Assembly (NCBI RefSeq): GCF_902706035.1
Contig: NZ_CACSJA010000022.1
Location: 32,237-96,236, forward strand
DNA from: Pantoea sp. 18069
Lineage (GTDB): Bacteria > Pseudomonadota > Gammaproteobacteria > Burkholderiales > Burkholderiaceae_C
Length of the DNA stretch: 64,000 nt
Direction of reading: 5' to 3'
The first letter of the stretch is position 1, and every line of letters starts with the position of its first letter. The position numbers and the translations under genes are program-made. Shown one piece after another: positions 43,582-53,017 of the stretch. The notes under the pieces are model-generated. The model had not been told where the DNA came from. It saw only the letters and a list, made by a program, of their open reading frames with translations, and did not search any database.

Positions 43582-44241
43582 ATGTTCGACACTTTTTTCA
43601 GCGATGCGGTTGAGTACCTTCCTGTCCTCATGCAGGGGGTCTTGACGACCATCGCCATCACCGTTGCTGCGTTGCTCATCGCCACGCTTTTAGGCCTTTT
43701 CTGGGCTTTGCTGCGCGTTTCGGGCATACGCCCCCTGGCCCATGCCAGCCGCATTCTCACCAACCTGATCCGCGGCGTGCCTATCGTCGTCGTGCTGTTC
43801 TACATGTACTTCGTGCTGCCCGACTTCGGCATCAGCCTGAGCGCATTCCAGGCCGGTGCGCTGGGTCTGGGCATTGCGTACTCGTCGTACATGGCCGAAG
43901 TGTTCCGCGCGGGCATCGACGCCGTGGACGTGGGCCAGTACGAGGCCGCGCAATCGCTGGGCATGTCGCGCGCCAAGGTGATGCGCCGCGTGATCTTCCC
44001 GCAGGCGTTCAAGATCGCGCTGCCCCCCTACGGCAACAACCTGGTGATGATGCTCAAGGACTCTTCCCAGACCGCCGTCATCACCGTCGTCGAACTGTCG
44101 ATGCAAAGCAAGCTGATCTCTGCCGCCACGTTCAAGAGCGCCACCATCTTCACGCTGGTGGCCCTGATTTATCTCGCCATGAGCCTGCCCATGATGTATG
44201 GCGTGGGCAAGCTCGAGCGCCGTCTGGGGAACCGCAAATGA
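43582..44241 (+). CDS. amino-acid ABC transporter permease (HisM/GlnP type)
   Basis: A 219-residue membrane protein with about five helices and the EAA coupling loop E-A-A-Q-S-L-G-M-S-R-A-K-V-M-R-R-V-I-F-P-Q-A. R-G-V-P-I-V-V-V-L-F is the usual polar amino acid motif. The ATG at 43582 has AAGG upstream; an upstream TTG is less likely. Only one permease is present, so it presumably homodimerises. The stop overlaps the ATPase start by four bases. Confidence 0.92.
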   Translation: MFDTFFSDAVEYLPVLMQGVLTTIAITVAALLIATLLGLFWALLRVSGIRPLAHASRILTNLIRGVPIVVVLFYMYFVLPDFGISLSAFQAGALGLGIAYSSYMAEVFRAGIDAVDVGQYEAAQSLGMSRAKVMRRVIFPQAFKIALPPYGNNLVMMLKDSSQTAVITVVELSMQSKLISAATFKSATIFTLVALIYLAMSLPMMYGVGKLERRLGNRK

Positions 44242-44969
44242 TCAAGATCGAGCAACTGAGCAAGTCCTACGGCGCCCATCAGGTGCTGTCGAACATCGAC
44301 GCCGAGATCCGGCACGGCGAAGTGGTCTGCCTGATCGGCCCGTCGGGCTCGGGCAAGTCGACCATGCTGCGCTGCATCAACGGCCTAGAGCAGTACCAGG
44401 GCGGCCGCATCACCATTGACGACGTGCGCGTGGACGCGGACTCGGCCAGTATCCGGCAGATCCGCCAGCGCGTGGCCATGGTGTTCCAGCGCTTCAACCT
44501 TTTCCCGCACCGCACCGCGCTGGAAAACGTGATGGAAGGGCCGGTCCACGTCAAGAACGAGAGCGTTGCCCAGGCCAGGGAACGTGCGCGCGACATCCTG
44601 GCCTCCGTGGGCCTGGCGGAAAAGATGGCCCATTACCCCAACCAGCTCTCGGGTGGGCAACAGCAGCGCGTGGCGATTGCGCGCGCTCTGGCCATGCAGC
44701 CCGACGCCATCCTGTTTGACGAACCCACGTCGGCGCTGGACCCGGAACTGGTCGGCGAAGTGCTGGGAGTCATGCGCAAGCTGGCGGAAAAAGGCATGAC
44801 CATGGTCATCGTGACCCATGAGATGAAGTTCGCCCGCGAGGTCTCTGACCGTGTGCTGTTCCTCGACGGCGGCCGCATTGCCGAGCAAGGCCCTTCCGAG
44901 CAGGTGCTGACCCAGCCGCGCAATGAACGCATGCAGGACTTCCTGCGCCGCGTCACGCATGCCGGGTAA
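44238..44969 (+). CDS. amino-acid ABC transporter ATPase (GlnQ/HisP type)
   Basis: A 243-residue ATPase with Walker A G-P-S-G-S-G-K-S-T, signature L-S-G-G-Q-Q-Q-R, Walker B I-L-F-D-E-P-T-S-A-L-D and H-loop V-T-H-E-M. It drives uptake through the permease encoded immediately before it (ATGA overlap). Confidence 0.95.
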   Translation: MIKIEQLSKSYGAHQVLSNIDAEIRHGEVVCLIGPSGSGKSTMLRCINGLEQYQGGRITIDDVRVDADSASIRQIRQRVAMVFQRFNLFPHRTALENVMEGPVHVKNESVAQARERARDILASVGLAEKMAHYPNQLSGGQQQRVAIARALAMQPDAILFDEPTSALDPELVGEVLGVMRKLAEKGMTMVIVTHEMKFAREVSDRVLFLDGGRIAEQGPSEQVLTQPRNERMQDFLRRVTHAG

Positions 44970-44973
44970 GGCC

Positions 44974-46269
44974 ATGGGCGCCGAACTTTTCGCGCCCTGC
45001 GCGTCGCTCTGGGCCGCCACGGCATCACCGCGCGCCACCGGCATGGCGGTGCAAGCGCCCCTGCAGGTCGACGTGGCCGTCATCGGCGGCGGCGTCACCG
45101 GACTGTCGGCCGCCTTGCACCTGGCCCAGGCCGGCGTGCAGGTCGCGCTGTTCGAGGCCTTTGAAGTCGGCCACCGCGCCTCGGGCCGCAATGGCGGCCA
45201 GGTCGTCCCCGGCTTCAAGCCCCTTCCCTCGGCGCTGATCAAGCGCTTTGGCGAACAGGCCGCGCGCCGCATGATGCGCCTGGGCTACGGCTGCGCCGAC
45301 GAGTTGTTCGCGCTCGTGGAGCGCCACCGGATCGACTGCCACCCCACGCGCAATGGCTGGTTGCAGGGCGCGTATTCGCAGGCCTCCAGCGACTACCTGG
45401 CCCGCCGCTCGCGCGAGATCAACGCCCACGGAGGCACCACGCGCTATCTCGACCGGGACGCGGTGCGCGCCGCCACCGGCTCCGACTACTGGCCCAGCGG
45501 CTTGCTCGAGGAAAGTGCGGGCGCCGTGCAGCCGCTGGAGTATGCGCGCGGCCTGGCACGCGCGGCGGCCGATCTGGGCGCCACGCTCTACGAGCATTCG
45601 CCGGTGCAGGCCATCACCAGCGTGTCGCGCGGATTTCAGCTGCAAATCAACGGCCATGCGGTGCACGCCCGGAAAGTCATCGTGGCGACCGATGCGTACA
45701 CCGACCGGTTGGTCCCCCAGGTCGCGCAGTCTTATGTGAATGTGGCCAGTGCGCAGATCGCCACCGATCCGCTGCCCGCGGCCCTGCAGCAAAGCCTGCT
45801 GCCGCTGCGCGCGGGGATTTCCGAAACCCGCAAGATCACCTATTACTGCCGCATCGATCCCGAGGGGCGCTTCGTCATTGGCGGACGGGGCCGCAACGGC
45901 GACCACCTCGACCCCGCCACCCGCGAGCAACTGCGCAAAGCGGCATGCGAGCGCTTCCCGCATTTGAACGACCTGCCCTTCACCCACGGCTGGGCCTGCC
46001 GCGTGGGCATGACCATAGACGACCTGCCCCACCTGCACCAACTGGCCGACGGGCTGTGGACCGCGTACGGCTACTGCGGCCGTGGCGTGGCCATGGGCAC
46101 GACCCTCGGGCGGGTGCTGAGCGAGGCCGTGCGCGACACGCCCGCCTCGGCGCTGGAGTTTCCCGTCACGCCCGTCAAGCGGCTGCCCCTGTACCCCGTG
46201 CGCCAGCTCAGCGCGATGGCCGCGCTGCAGTGGTATCGGCTGCGCGACGCAATGGGCCATCCCGGCTGA
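44974..46269 (+). CDS. FAD-dependent amine oxidase (PuuB/OrdL-like)
   Basis: A 431-residue DAO-family flavoprotein from the ATG 5 bp after the ATPase stop (GTAAGG upstream; an ATG at 44959 overlapping the ATPase is possible). The Rossmann motif V-I-G-G-G-V-T-G-L-S-A-A is near residue 38 from this start, then S-G-R-N-G-G-Q-V-V-P-G-F, typical of gamma-glutamylputrescine oxidoreductase and relatives. The C-terminal G-Y-C-G-R-G-V-A-M-G-T contacts FAD. It should oxidise a secondary amine or amino acid imported by the transporter. Confidence 0.88.
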   Translation: MGAELFAPCASLWAATASPRATGMAVQAPLQVDVAVIGGGVTGLSAALHLAQAGVQVALFEAFEVGHRASGRNGGQVVPGFKPLPSALIKRFGEQAARRMMRLGYGCADELFALVERHRIDCHPTRNGWLQGAYSQASSDYLARRSREINAHGGTTRYLDRDAVRAATGSDYWPSGLLEESAGAVQPLEYARGLARAAADLGATLYEHSPVQAITSVSRGFQLQINGHAVHARKVIVATDAYTDRLVPQVAQSYVNVASAQIATDPLPAALQQSLLPLRAGISETRKITYYCRIDPEGRFVIGGRGRNGDHLDPATREQLRKAACERFPHLNDLPFTHGWACRVGMTIDDLPHLHQLADGLWTAYGYCGRGVAMGTTLGRVLSEAVRDTPASALEFPVTPVKRLPLYPVRQLSAMAALQWYRLRDAMGHPG

Positions 46270-46304
46270 GCCGGCTTCTTTTCATTTCCTCCTTTTCCCG
46301 CACC

Positions 46305-47573
46305 ATGTCTTCCTCACTTCCACAGCAAGTCGACGTCGCCATCATTGGCGGCGGCATCATCGGCATCAGCACGGCCTGGGCACTGACCAAGGCCGGCCTG
46401 CGCGTCGCCGTCTTTGAAAAAGGCGTACTCGCGGGCGAACAGTCGTCGCGCAACTGGGGCTGGATCCGCAGCATAGGCCGCGACCCTGCGGAGCTGCCAC
46501 TGGCGCGCCGCGCCAACAGCCTTTGGCGCGAGATCCAGCAACAGGTGGACGTGGGCTACCGGCAGATCGGTCTGGCCTACCTGGGCGAGAACGCGGCCGA
46601 CCAGGCCGAGCACGAAGCGTGGCTGGCCTCGGCCCGCCAGCACCCCACGGGCGTGCGCCTGCTCACCGGAGAGGCCGTGCAGAAGATGCTGGCCGAACCT
46701 TCCAAGCGCCCATGGACCAGTGCACTGCACAGCGACGAGGACGGCGTGGCCGAACCCCAGCTTGCCACCGCCGGCATCGCGCAACTGGCGCGGGCCGCGG
46801 GCTGCCAGATCTTTGAACAGTGCGCGGTGCGCGGTCTGGACATCGTCGCCGGCCGAGTCGCGGGCGTGGTCACCGAGCACGGCCGCGTGGCGGCGACGCG
46901 CGTCGTGCTCGCCGGCGGCGCCTGGAGCCGCCTGATGTGCGGCAACACCGGCGTCTTCCTGCCGCAGCTCAAGGTGCATGGCTCCGCTCTGCGCACGCAG
47001 GCCCGCCCCACCCAGCTGGACCTGCCCATCAACGGCAAGGACTTCACCTGCCGCCCCCGTGCGGATGGTGGCTACACGGTCTCCAAGCTCTCGGCCTCGG
47101 TGGCCGACGTGACGCCCGACAGCTTTCGCCTGCTGCCTCTGTACCTGCGCGCCTGGATGGCGCAAAAGCAGCTCCTCAAGATCCGCTTCGGGCGGCGCTT
47201 CTTTCAGGAGCTGTTCACACCCACGTGCTTTGCACTCGACAAGCCCACGCCGTTCGAGAAAACCCGCACGCTAGACCCCGGACCCAACCCGGGCTCCGTG
47301 CACGCCGCCCTGCGCCAACTGCAAAAGGCGTTCCCGATTTTTGAAGGCGTGGAGGTGGCCCAGGCCTGGGGCGGCATGATGGACGTCACGCCCGACGCCC
47401 TGCCCGTGATCTCGGCGGTGGACTCCATCCCGGGTTTCTTCATTGGCACCGGCTTCAGTGGCCACGGTTTTGGCATAGGCCCGGCCGCCGGCGAGCTGCT
47501 GGCCGAGCTGGTGCAAGGCACGGCGACCACCGTCGAGCACCACGCCTTTCGCCTCTCGCGGTTTCGCGCCTGA
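46305..47573 (+). CDS. FAD-dependent D-amino-acid dehydrogenase-like oxidoreductase
   Basis: A 422-residue second DAO-family flavoprotein, 35 bp after the first. V-A-I-I-G-G-G-I-I-G-I-S-T-A binds FAD, Q-S-S-R-N-W-G-W-I-R replaces the usual S-G-x-N-A-G of DadA, and the end carries G-F-F-I-G-T-G-F-S-G-H-G-F-G-I-G-P-A. The W-G-W substitution marks a distinct subfamily. Together with the PuuB-like enzyme it suggests two sequential or alternative oxidations of the same imported compound. Confidence 0.88.
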   Translation: MSSSLPQQVDVAIIGGGIIGISTAWALTKAGLRVAVFEKGVLAGEQSSRNWGWIRSIGRDPAELPLARRANSLWREIQQQVDVGYRQIGLAYLGENAADQAEHEAWLASARQHPTGVRLLTGEAVQKMLAEPSKRPWTSALHSDEDGVAEPQLATAGIAQLARAAGCQIFEQCAVRGLDIVAGRVAGVVTEHGRVAATRVVLAGGAWSRLMCGNTGVFLPQLKVHGSALRTQARPTQLDLPINGKDFTCRPRADGGYTVSKLSASVADVTPDSFRLLPLYLRAWMAQKQLLKIRFGRRFFQELFTPTCFALDKPTPFEKTRTLDPGPNPGSVHAALRQLQKAFPIFEGVEVAQAWGGMMDVTPDALPVISAVDSIPGFFIGTGFSGHGFGIGPAAGELLAELVQGTATTVEHHAFRLSRFRA

Positions 47574-47617
47574 CGGCGCGGCGGCCCGCGGATTGCATCG
47601 CCTCCCCTTCCATTCCC

Positions 47618-47998
47618 ATGAGCACCGATTCCATGACAAGCCCTCAACCCAAGCTGGTGCGCTGGCACACTGCCGAACTGATCGACCCCGTTGCAGGCGT
47701 GCCCAAGCGCCCGCTGTCGGGCCACACCCGGACCCTGACCATGAATGCCTTCGAAGGCCATGGCGGCAAGGCCTCGGCCGGTGTCTGGCAAGCCACCGCA
47801 GGCAGCTTCCGCTCGGACACCACCGGCTACATCGAGTTCTGCCACATCGTGGAGGGCAGCTGCCGCGTCGTCGACCCGGACGGCACGGTGCACGCCCTGA
47901 AAGCGGGCGACCCCTTCGTCATGCCCGAAGGCTACAAGGGCCACTGGGAAGTGGACGAGTTCGTCAAAAAGGTGTACTTCGTGGTCGTCACGGCCTGA
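47618..47998 (+). CDS. cupin-domain protein (DUF861/Cupin_3 type)
   Basis: A 126-residue single-domain beta-barrel protein with W-Q-A-T-A-G-S-F-R-S, I-E-F-C-H-I-V-E-G-S-C-R-V and A-G-D-P-F-V-M-P-E-G-Y-K-G-H-W, matching Cupin_3 proteins often found in amino-acid oxidation operons. It lies 44 bp after the flavoprotein gene; a binding or isomerising role on the product is possible. Metal-binding residues cannot be assigned with confidence. Confidence 0.85.
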   Translation: MSTDSMTSPQPKLVRWHTAELIDPVAGVPKRPLSGHTRTLTMNAFEGHGGKASAGVWQATAGSFRSDTTGYIEFCHIVEGSCRVVDPDGTVHALKAGDPFVMPEGYKGHWEVDEFVKKVYFVVVTA

Positions 47999-48000
47999 GC

Positions 48001-49083
48001 TTACTGCCCCGGACGCGCTCCCGTGTAGACCTTGCGCACGCGCTTCACATTGCACAACAGCTCATAGGAAATGGTCTGCGCACGGGCCGCGACCTCGTTG
48101 ATGGCGATGTTCTCGCCCCAGAATTCGACCTTGCTGGAGATGCCGCAGCCGGGCAGCTCGGTGAGGTCGACCGCGAGCATGTCCATGGAAACCCGCCCGA
48201 CGATGGTGCTGCGCGCACCGTCGATACCGACGGCCGTGCCGTTGCCCGCAGCCCGGGGATAGCCATCCGCATAGCCCATGGCGACCAGTCCGATGCGCAT
48301 GGGGCGATCCGCGGTGAAGCTGCCGCCATAGCCGACGCAGTCGCCGGGCAGGATGTCACGCACCGCGAAAATCTCGCTTTCCAGGCGCATGACGGGCGAC
48401 AGCCTTGCACGGGGCTGCGCCAAGGGGCTGGCGCCATACAGCGCAATGCCGCAGCGGCCCCAGTCCCGGCGCGCGCCAGGCCATGCCAGGATGCCGGCCG
48501 AGTTGCACAGGCTGCGGTCGCCCGCGAGATGCTGCGTGGCCGTATCGAACGCGTGGATCTGCTGCCGGGTCATGTCCACGTCCAGCTCATCGGCGCGCGC
48601 AAAGTGCGTCATCAGCACAATGCGGTTCACGGCCACGCAGGCGCTCAGGCGCGCATGGGCGCTGCGGATGGCCGCCAGGCCAAAGCCCGCGCGTCGCATG
48701 CCGGTGTCGACCTTGAGCCAGACGTCCAGGCTCTTGGCAGGCAGCCTGGCGTGCTCCAGCATCTGCAGCTGTTCTTCGTGGTGCACCACGGTCCACAGTC
48801 GTTGCTGGTGAAACTGCTGCAGCTCGTGCTCGGAGAAGAACCCTTCCAGCACCAGGATGGGAGATTGAATCCCGCTCTCGCGCAACGCCGCGGCCTCCTC
48901 CCCGAAGGCCACGCCGAAGCCGTCGGCTTGGGGCGCCAGGTGGTGGGCGCATTGCACTGCGCCGTGGCCGTAGGCGTCCGCTTTGAGAATGGCGAGCGTG
49001 CGACCGCCATGCTGGCTGCGCGCCACGCCATAGTTGCGCGCGAGCGCGGCCAAGTCGATGAAAGCGCGGGCCGGGCGGCTCAT
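48001..49083 (-). CDS. alr: alanine racemase
   Basis: A 360-residue PLP enzyme with the Lys34 motif A-I-L-K-A-D-A-Y-G-H-G and the G-Y-G-G-S-F and M-G-Y-A-D-G-Y-P-R segments of the second active-site half; length matches the family. It interconverts L- and D-alanine. As the partner of dadA (overlapping start, four bases) it corresponds to the catabolic DadX enzyme, which feeds D-alanine to the dehydrogenase. It ends convergent with the cupin gene, 2 bp apart. Confidence 0.94.
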   Translation of the reverse strand: MSRPARAFIDLAALARNYGVARSQHGGRTLAILKADAYGHGAVQCAHHLAPQADGFGVAFGEEAAALRESGIQSPILVLEGFFSEHELQQFHQQRLWTVVHHEEQLQMLEHARLPAKSLDVWLKVDTGMRRAGFGLAAIRSAHARLSACVAVNRIVLMTHFARADELDVDMTRQQIHAFDTATQHLAGDRSLCNSAGILAWPGARRDWGRCGIALYGASPLAQPRARLSPVMRLESEIFAVRDILPGDCVGYGGSFTADRPMRIGLVAMGYADGYPRAAGNGTAVGIDGARSTIVGRVSMDMLAVDLTELPGCGISSKVEFWGENIAINEVAARAQTISYELLCNVKRVRKVYTGARPGQ

Positions 49084-50372
49084 GCTGACACCGGGAAAGT
49101 GTGGCGTGCGCGCGGCGCGGCGTGCGCGTAGCGGTTGAGCGCCAGGCCCGCCGGATTGATTGCGGGCGTGCGGCCGGTGATGATGTCGGAAATCAGCTTT
49201 CCCGAGCCGCAGGCCATGGTCCAGCCCAGGGTGCCGTGTCCGGTGTTCAGGAAGAGGTTGTGATACCGCGTTCCGCCGATGATGGGCGTGCCGTCGGGCG
49301 TCATGGGGCGCAATCCTGTCCAGAAAGAGGCGCGCTCCAAGTCGCCGCCGGGGAACAGGTCGCGCGTGACCATCTCCAGGGTGGCGCGCCGCGCCGGGTT
49401 CAGGCCCAGATCGAATCCACTGAGTTCCGCCATTCCGCCGACACGGATACGCTCGTCGAAGCGGGTGATGGCAATCTTGTAGGTCTCATCCAGCACGGTG
49501 GATACCGGCGCGAGGGATTCGTCGACCACCGGAATCGTCAGCGAGTAGCCCTTGACGGGATAAACGGGAATATTCAGGCCCAGGGGCTGCAGCATGTCGC
49601 GCGAATAGCTGCCCATCGCCAGAACATAGCGATCGGCCTGGATCAGCTCCTGGCCCACCTTCACGCCAAGAATGCGGCGCCCATCGCTGGCGAGCGCGCT
49701 GACCTGCTGGCCAAATTGAAACTTCACGCCGTTTTGCTGTGCCAGCCGGGCGAGTTCGCGGGTGAACATCTGGCAGTCGCCGGTCTCGTCGCCGGGCAGG
49801 CGCAGGCCACCGGCCAAGGGGCTGCGGGAGAATGCGAGCGCAGGCTCCGCAGCTGCCACGCCGTACGCATCGAGCAGCTCGTAGGCCACGCCGCATTCCT
49901 CCAAAACGGCAATGTCGCGCTTGGCCGCTTCGAGCTGCGCCTGCGTTCTGAACAGCTGCAGCGTACCTCCCGTGCGGTGTTCGTACTCGATACCCGTGGA
50001 CGCACGCAAATCACGCAGGCAGTCGCGGCTGTATTCGGCCACGCGCATCATGCGCTCCTTGTTGATGACATAGCGCTGATCCGTGCAATTGCGCAGCATG
50101 GCCGCAATCCACTGCAACTGCCAGAGGCTGCCGTCCGGACGCACGGCCAGGGGCGCGTGTTTTTGAAACATCCACTTCAAGGCTTTGAGCGGAATGCCCG
50201 GGGCCGCCCATGGCGTGGAGTAGCCGGGCGACACCTGGCCGGCGTTGGCAAAGCTGGTCTCCAGCCCTGCGGCCTGCTGGCGATCCACCACGGTGACCTC
50301 GGCCCCGGCCTGGGACAAATAGTATGCCGTTGCCGTGCCCACCACCCCACTACCCAAAACAACGATTTTCAT
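49080..50372 (-). CDS. dadA: D-amino acid dehydrogenase small subunit
   Basis: A 430-residue FAD enzyme starting M-K-I-V-V-L-G-S-G-V-V-G-T; the TTG seven codons earlier is not needed. S-F-A-N-A-G-Q-V-S-P-G-Y-S-T-P-W-A-A-P-G is the textbook DadA segment, and the end shows N-T-G-H-G-T-L-G-W-T-M-A-C-G-S-G. It oxidises D-alanine and other D-amino acids to 2-oxo acids and passes electrons to the membrane. The gene is divergent from an Lrp-type regulator that probably controls it. Confidence 0.96.
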   Translation of the reverse strand: MKIVVLGSGVVGTATAYYLSQAGAEVTVVDRQQAAGLETSFANAGQVSPGYSTPWAAPGIPLKALKWMFQKHAPLAVRPDGSLWQLQWIAAMLRNCTDQRYVINKERMMRVAEYSRDCLRDLRASTGIEYEHRTGGTLQLFRTQAQLEAAKRDIAVLEECGVAYELLDAYGVAAAEPALAFSRSPLAGGLRLPGDETGDCQMFTRELARLAQQNGVKFQFGQQVSALASDGRRILGVKVGQELIQADRYVLAMGSYSRDMLQPLGLNIPVYPVKGYSLTIPVVDESLAPVSTVLDETYKIAITRFDERIRVGGMAELSGFDLGLNPARRATLEMVTRDLFPGGDLERASFWTGLRPMTPDGTPIIGGTRYHNLFLNTGHGTLGWTMACGSGKLISDIITGRTPAINPAGLALNRYAHAAPRARHTFPVSA

Positions 50373-50422
50373 GGAGAAATCCACAGTAGCCAATGAATTC
50401 AGCGACTATATGAGTTATCACC

Positions 50423-50451
50423 TTGTGTATTTAACGGACTTTTTGTACAAT
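50423..50451 (+). promoter_or_regulatory. candidate sigma-70 promoter of the Lrp-type gene
   Basis: TTGTGT (50423-50428), a 17-bp spacer and TACAAT (50446-50451), 51 bp upstream of the start codon, in an AT-rich divergent region suited to Lrp binding. Confidence 0.45.
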
Positions 50452-50501
50452 CTCCGTGTATTTCACTTTTGCAATGTGAATTTATCGAAGAAGGCCGTTG
50501 A

Positions 50502-50966
50502 ATGAGCGATCTGGATAAATTGGATCTCAAAATCCTGTCCCAGCTGCAGAAAAATGGGCGAATGTCCATCACCGAACTGGCGGAGCACATCGGCCTTTCC
50601 GCATCGGCGTGTGCGGAGCGGGTGCGCCGGCTGGAGCGCGACAAGGTCATCACGGGCTACCACGCGCGCGTCAGTCCTGCGGCGGTGGGCAAGGCACTGC
50701 TGGTGTTCGTGGAGATCAAGCTGACCACGAAGTCCGAGGAAGTCTTCGAGCGCGTCAAACGGGAATTGCTGCTGGTGCCAGAAGTGATGGAGTGCCACCT
50801 CGTTTCGGGTGGCTTTGACTACCTGGTGAAGTTCAGGCTGCGTGGCATGGCGGAATACCGTCAGCTGCTGGGCACCATCTTGAAGCGGCTGCCCGTGCCT
50901 GCGGAATCGCACAGCTATGTCGTCATGGAGGAGATCAAGGACGATCTCTCGCTGCAACTGGGCTGA
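50502..50966 (+). CDS. Lrp/AsnC-family regulator
   Basis: A 154-residue regulator: helix-turn-helix at ~5-60 (L-D-L-K-I-L-S-Q-L-Q-K-N-G-R, L-A-E-H-I-G-L-S-A-S-A-C-A-E-R-V-R-R-L-E) and a RAM ligand-binding domain at ~70-150 with V-M-E-C-H-L-V-S-G-G-F-D-Y-L-V-K. It is divergent from dadA, the arrangement of DadR, the alanine-responsive activator of dadAX in pseudomonads; I infer the same role here. Confidence 0.93.
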   Translation: MSDLDKLDLKILSQLQKNGRMSITELAEHIGLSASACAERVRRLERDKVITGYHARVSPAAVGKALLVFVEIKLTTKSEEVFERVKRELLLVPEVMECHLVSGGFDYLVKFRLRGMAEYRQLLGTILKRLPVPAESHSYVVMEEIKDDLSLQLG

Positions 50967-51121
50967 TGGAACTCAGCGCCTGGTGCCGGGCGCGGCCTGG
51001 GCAAACCGGGCACTCGGCTCCCAGAAAGGGGGCAGCGGGTGGGTGGCCCGCCCTTTGCCCGATGGCCATCGTCCATGCCTGCAGCAGCGCATGGTCGGCC
51101 GCATAGCCGCGCGGTCCTGTC

Positions 51122-52948
51122 TCAGAACCCGGCTTCGTCCATGTCCGCGCAGGTCATGTCGCGCGTGCGCACCACGTTGAGCCAGGCGCCAATCCGCGGC
51201 AGCTCGTAGCGGAAGAAATAGCGCGCCGCCGTGCGCCGGCCGGTGTTCGCGGGCGACTGCGCATCGCCGCCCAGCGTGGCGCGGGCGACGTCTAGCCACA
51301 TCCAGGCCAGCACCACATGGCCCAGCGCCTGCATATAGGGCACGGCGTTGGCCAGCGCTTCACCCGGATCGCCCGTGGCCCAGGCGGCCTCGGTCGCGGC
51401 CAGCGCCTGCTGCAGCGCGGCGGCGAGTTCCCGGGCCGACTCGGCCAGCTCGGGAACGTGCGTCGCCGCCACAATGCTGGCTTCAATGCGCGCGGCCAGC
51501 AGCTGCAGGCCGCGGCCGTTGTCCATGCGCACCTTGCGGCCCAGCAGGTCCATGGCCTGGATGCCGTGCGTGCCTTCGTGGATCATGTTGAGCCGGTTGT
51601 CGCGCCAGTACTGCTCGACCTGGAAGTCGCGCGTATAGCCATAGCCGCCGTGGATCTGTATCGCCAGCGAATTGGCCTCGAGGCAGAACTCGCTGGGCCA
51701 GCTCTTGGCGATCGGCGTCAGCACCTCGAGCAGCAGCCGCGCCTCGTCGGCGGCCTGCGCATCACCGGTGTGCTGCTCGTCCACCAGGCGCGCGCAGTAG
51801 AGGTTCAGCGCCAGCGCGCCTTCGCCATAGGCTTTTTGCGCCAGCAGCATGCGCTTGACGTCGGCGTGCTCGATGATGCGCACCTGGGGCCGGGTCGCGT
51901 CCTTGCCGCCGGCTCCCATGGGGCGGCCCTGCGGACGGTTCTGCGCGTAGTCGAGGCTCGCGTAGTAGCCCGCGAGGCCCAGCATGGTCGCGGCCATGCC
52001 GATCGAGATGCGCGCCTCGTTCATCATGTGGAACATGCACTGCAGGCCCTTGCCGGGCTCGCCCACCAAGTAGCCGATCGCGCCGGCCGCGCCGCGCACC
52101 GGGTATTTGCCTTCGCCGAAATTGAGCAAGGTGTTCGTGGTGCCGCGCCAGCCGAGCTTGTGGTTCAGGCCCGCGAGCGCGACGTCGTTGCGCTCGCCGG
52201 TCAGCGCGCCTGCGGTGTCGACGAGCTGCTTGGGCACGATGAACAGCGAGATGCCCTTGACGCCCGGCGGCAGCTGGCCATCGGCGCCGGGAATCTTGGC
52301 CAGCACCAGGTGCACGATGTTCTCGGTGAGCTCATGGTCGCCCGACGAGATCCACATCTTGTTGCCCTTGAGCCGAAAGCGCGGGCCCAGCGGATCGTCC
52401 TCGGCGCCCTCGCCGTCCAGCGTTGCGCGCGTTGCGATATCGGACAGCGAAGAGCCGGCCTGCGGCTCGGACAGGCACATGGTGCCGGCCCAGCGGCCGT
52501 TGAATTCATTGAGCGCGAAGACCTGCTTCTGCAGATCGCTGCCATGCGCCATCAGCGCGCTCGCATTGCCCGAGGTCAGCATGTTGGAGCCTATGCTCAC
52601 GGAAGCCGCGGCAAAGAAGCTGTTGGCCGCCGACTCGAGCGTATACGGCAGCTGCATGCCGCCAATGTCGTAATCCTGGGCCGCGCCGAGCATGCCCGAC
52701 TCGGCATAGGCCAGACGCGCGGCGTGCGTGCAGGCCGGCAGGATGACTTTCTCGCCGTCGAAGCGCGGCTCCTCGGTATCGACGGTGCGGTTGAACGGCG
52801 CGTACTTGTCGCGCGCGATGCGCTCGCAGGTGTCGAGCACCGCGTCGAACGTTTCACGCGAATGGTCGGCAAAGCGCTCGCGCGCGTTCAGCGCTTGCAC
52901 CTCCAGCCAGTCGTACAAAAGGAAATCCAGCGTCGCGCGCAAACCCAT
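51122..52948 (-). CDS. acyl-CoA dehydrogenase with extended C-terminal domain (DmdC-like)
   Basis: A 608-residue enzyme starting at the ATG with GAGGAG in front (M-G-L-R-A-T-L-D-F-L). It has an extra N-terminal domain, the core with C-L-S-E-P-Q-A-G-S-S-L (FAD/substrate segment), G-W-R-G-T-T and Q-I-H-G-G-Y-G-Y-T-R-D, and a C-terminal Ala-rich domain typical of the ~600-residue acyl-CoA dehydrogenases, including 3-methylmercaptopropionyl-CoA dehydrogenase-like proteins. It catalyses the first oxidation of beta-oxidation; the chain specificity is not readable. It closes a three-gene unit with the thiolase and FadB-type genes. Confidence 0.92.
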   Translation of the reverse strand: MGLRATLDFLLYDWLEVQALNARERFADHSRETFDAVLDTCERIARDKYAPFNRTVDTEEPRFDGEKVILPACTHAARLAYAESGMLGAAQDYDIGGMQLPYTLESAANSFFAAASVSIGSNMLTSGNASALMAHGSDLQKQVFALNEFNGRWAGTMCLSEPQAGSSLSDIATRATLDGEGAEDDPLGPRFRLKGNKMWISSGDHELTENIVHLVLAKIPGADGQLPPGVKGISLFIVPKQLVDTAGALTGERNDVALAGLNHKLGWRGTTNTLLNFGEGKYPVRGAAGAIGYLVGEPGKGLQCMFHMMNEARISIGMAATMLGLAGYYASLDYAQNRPQGRPMGAGGKDATRPQVRIIEHADVKRMLLAQKAYGEGALALNLYCARLVDEQHTGDAQAADEARLLLEVLTPIAKSWPSEFCLEANSLAIQIHGGYGYTRDFQVEQYWRDNRLNMIHEGTHGIQAMDLLGRKVRMDNGRGLQLLAARIEASIVAATHVPELAESARELAAALQQALAATEAAWATGDPGEALANAVPYMQALGHVVLAWMWLDVARATLGGDAQSPANTGRRTAARYFFRYELPRIGAWLNVVRTRDMTCADMDEAGF

Positions 52949-53017
52949 GGTCCACTCCTCACTCATAGAAACAAATCGGGCCGCAACATGCGGCCCGGAA
53001 CATATCAACCCAAGCGC

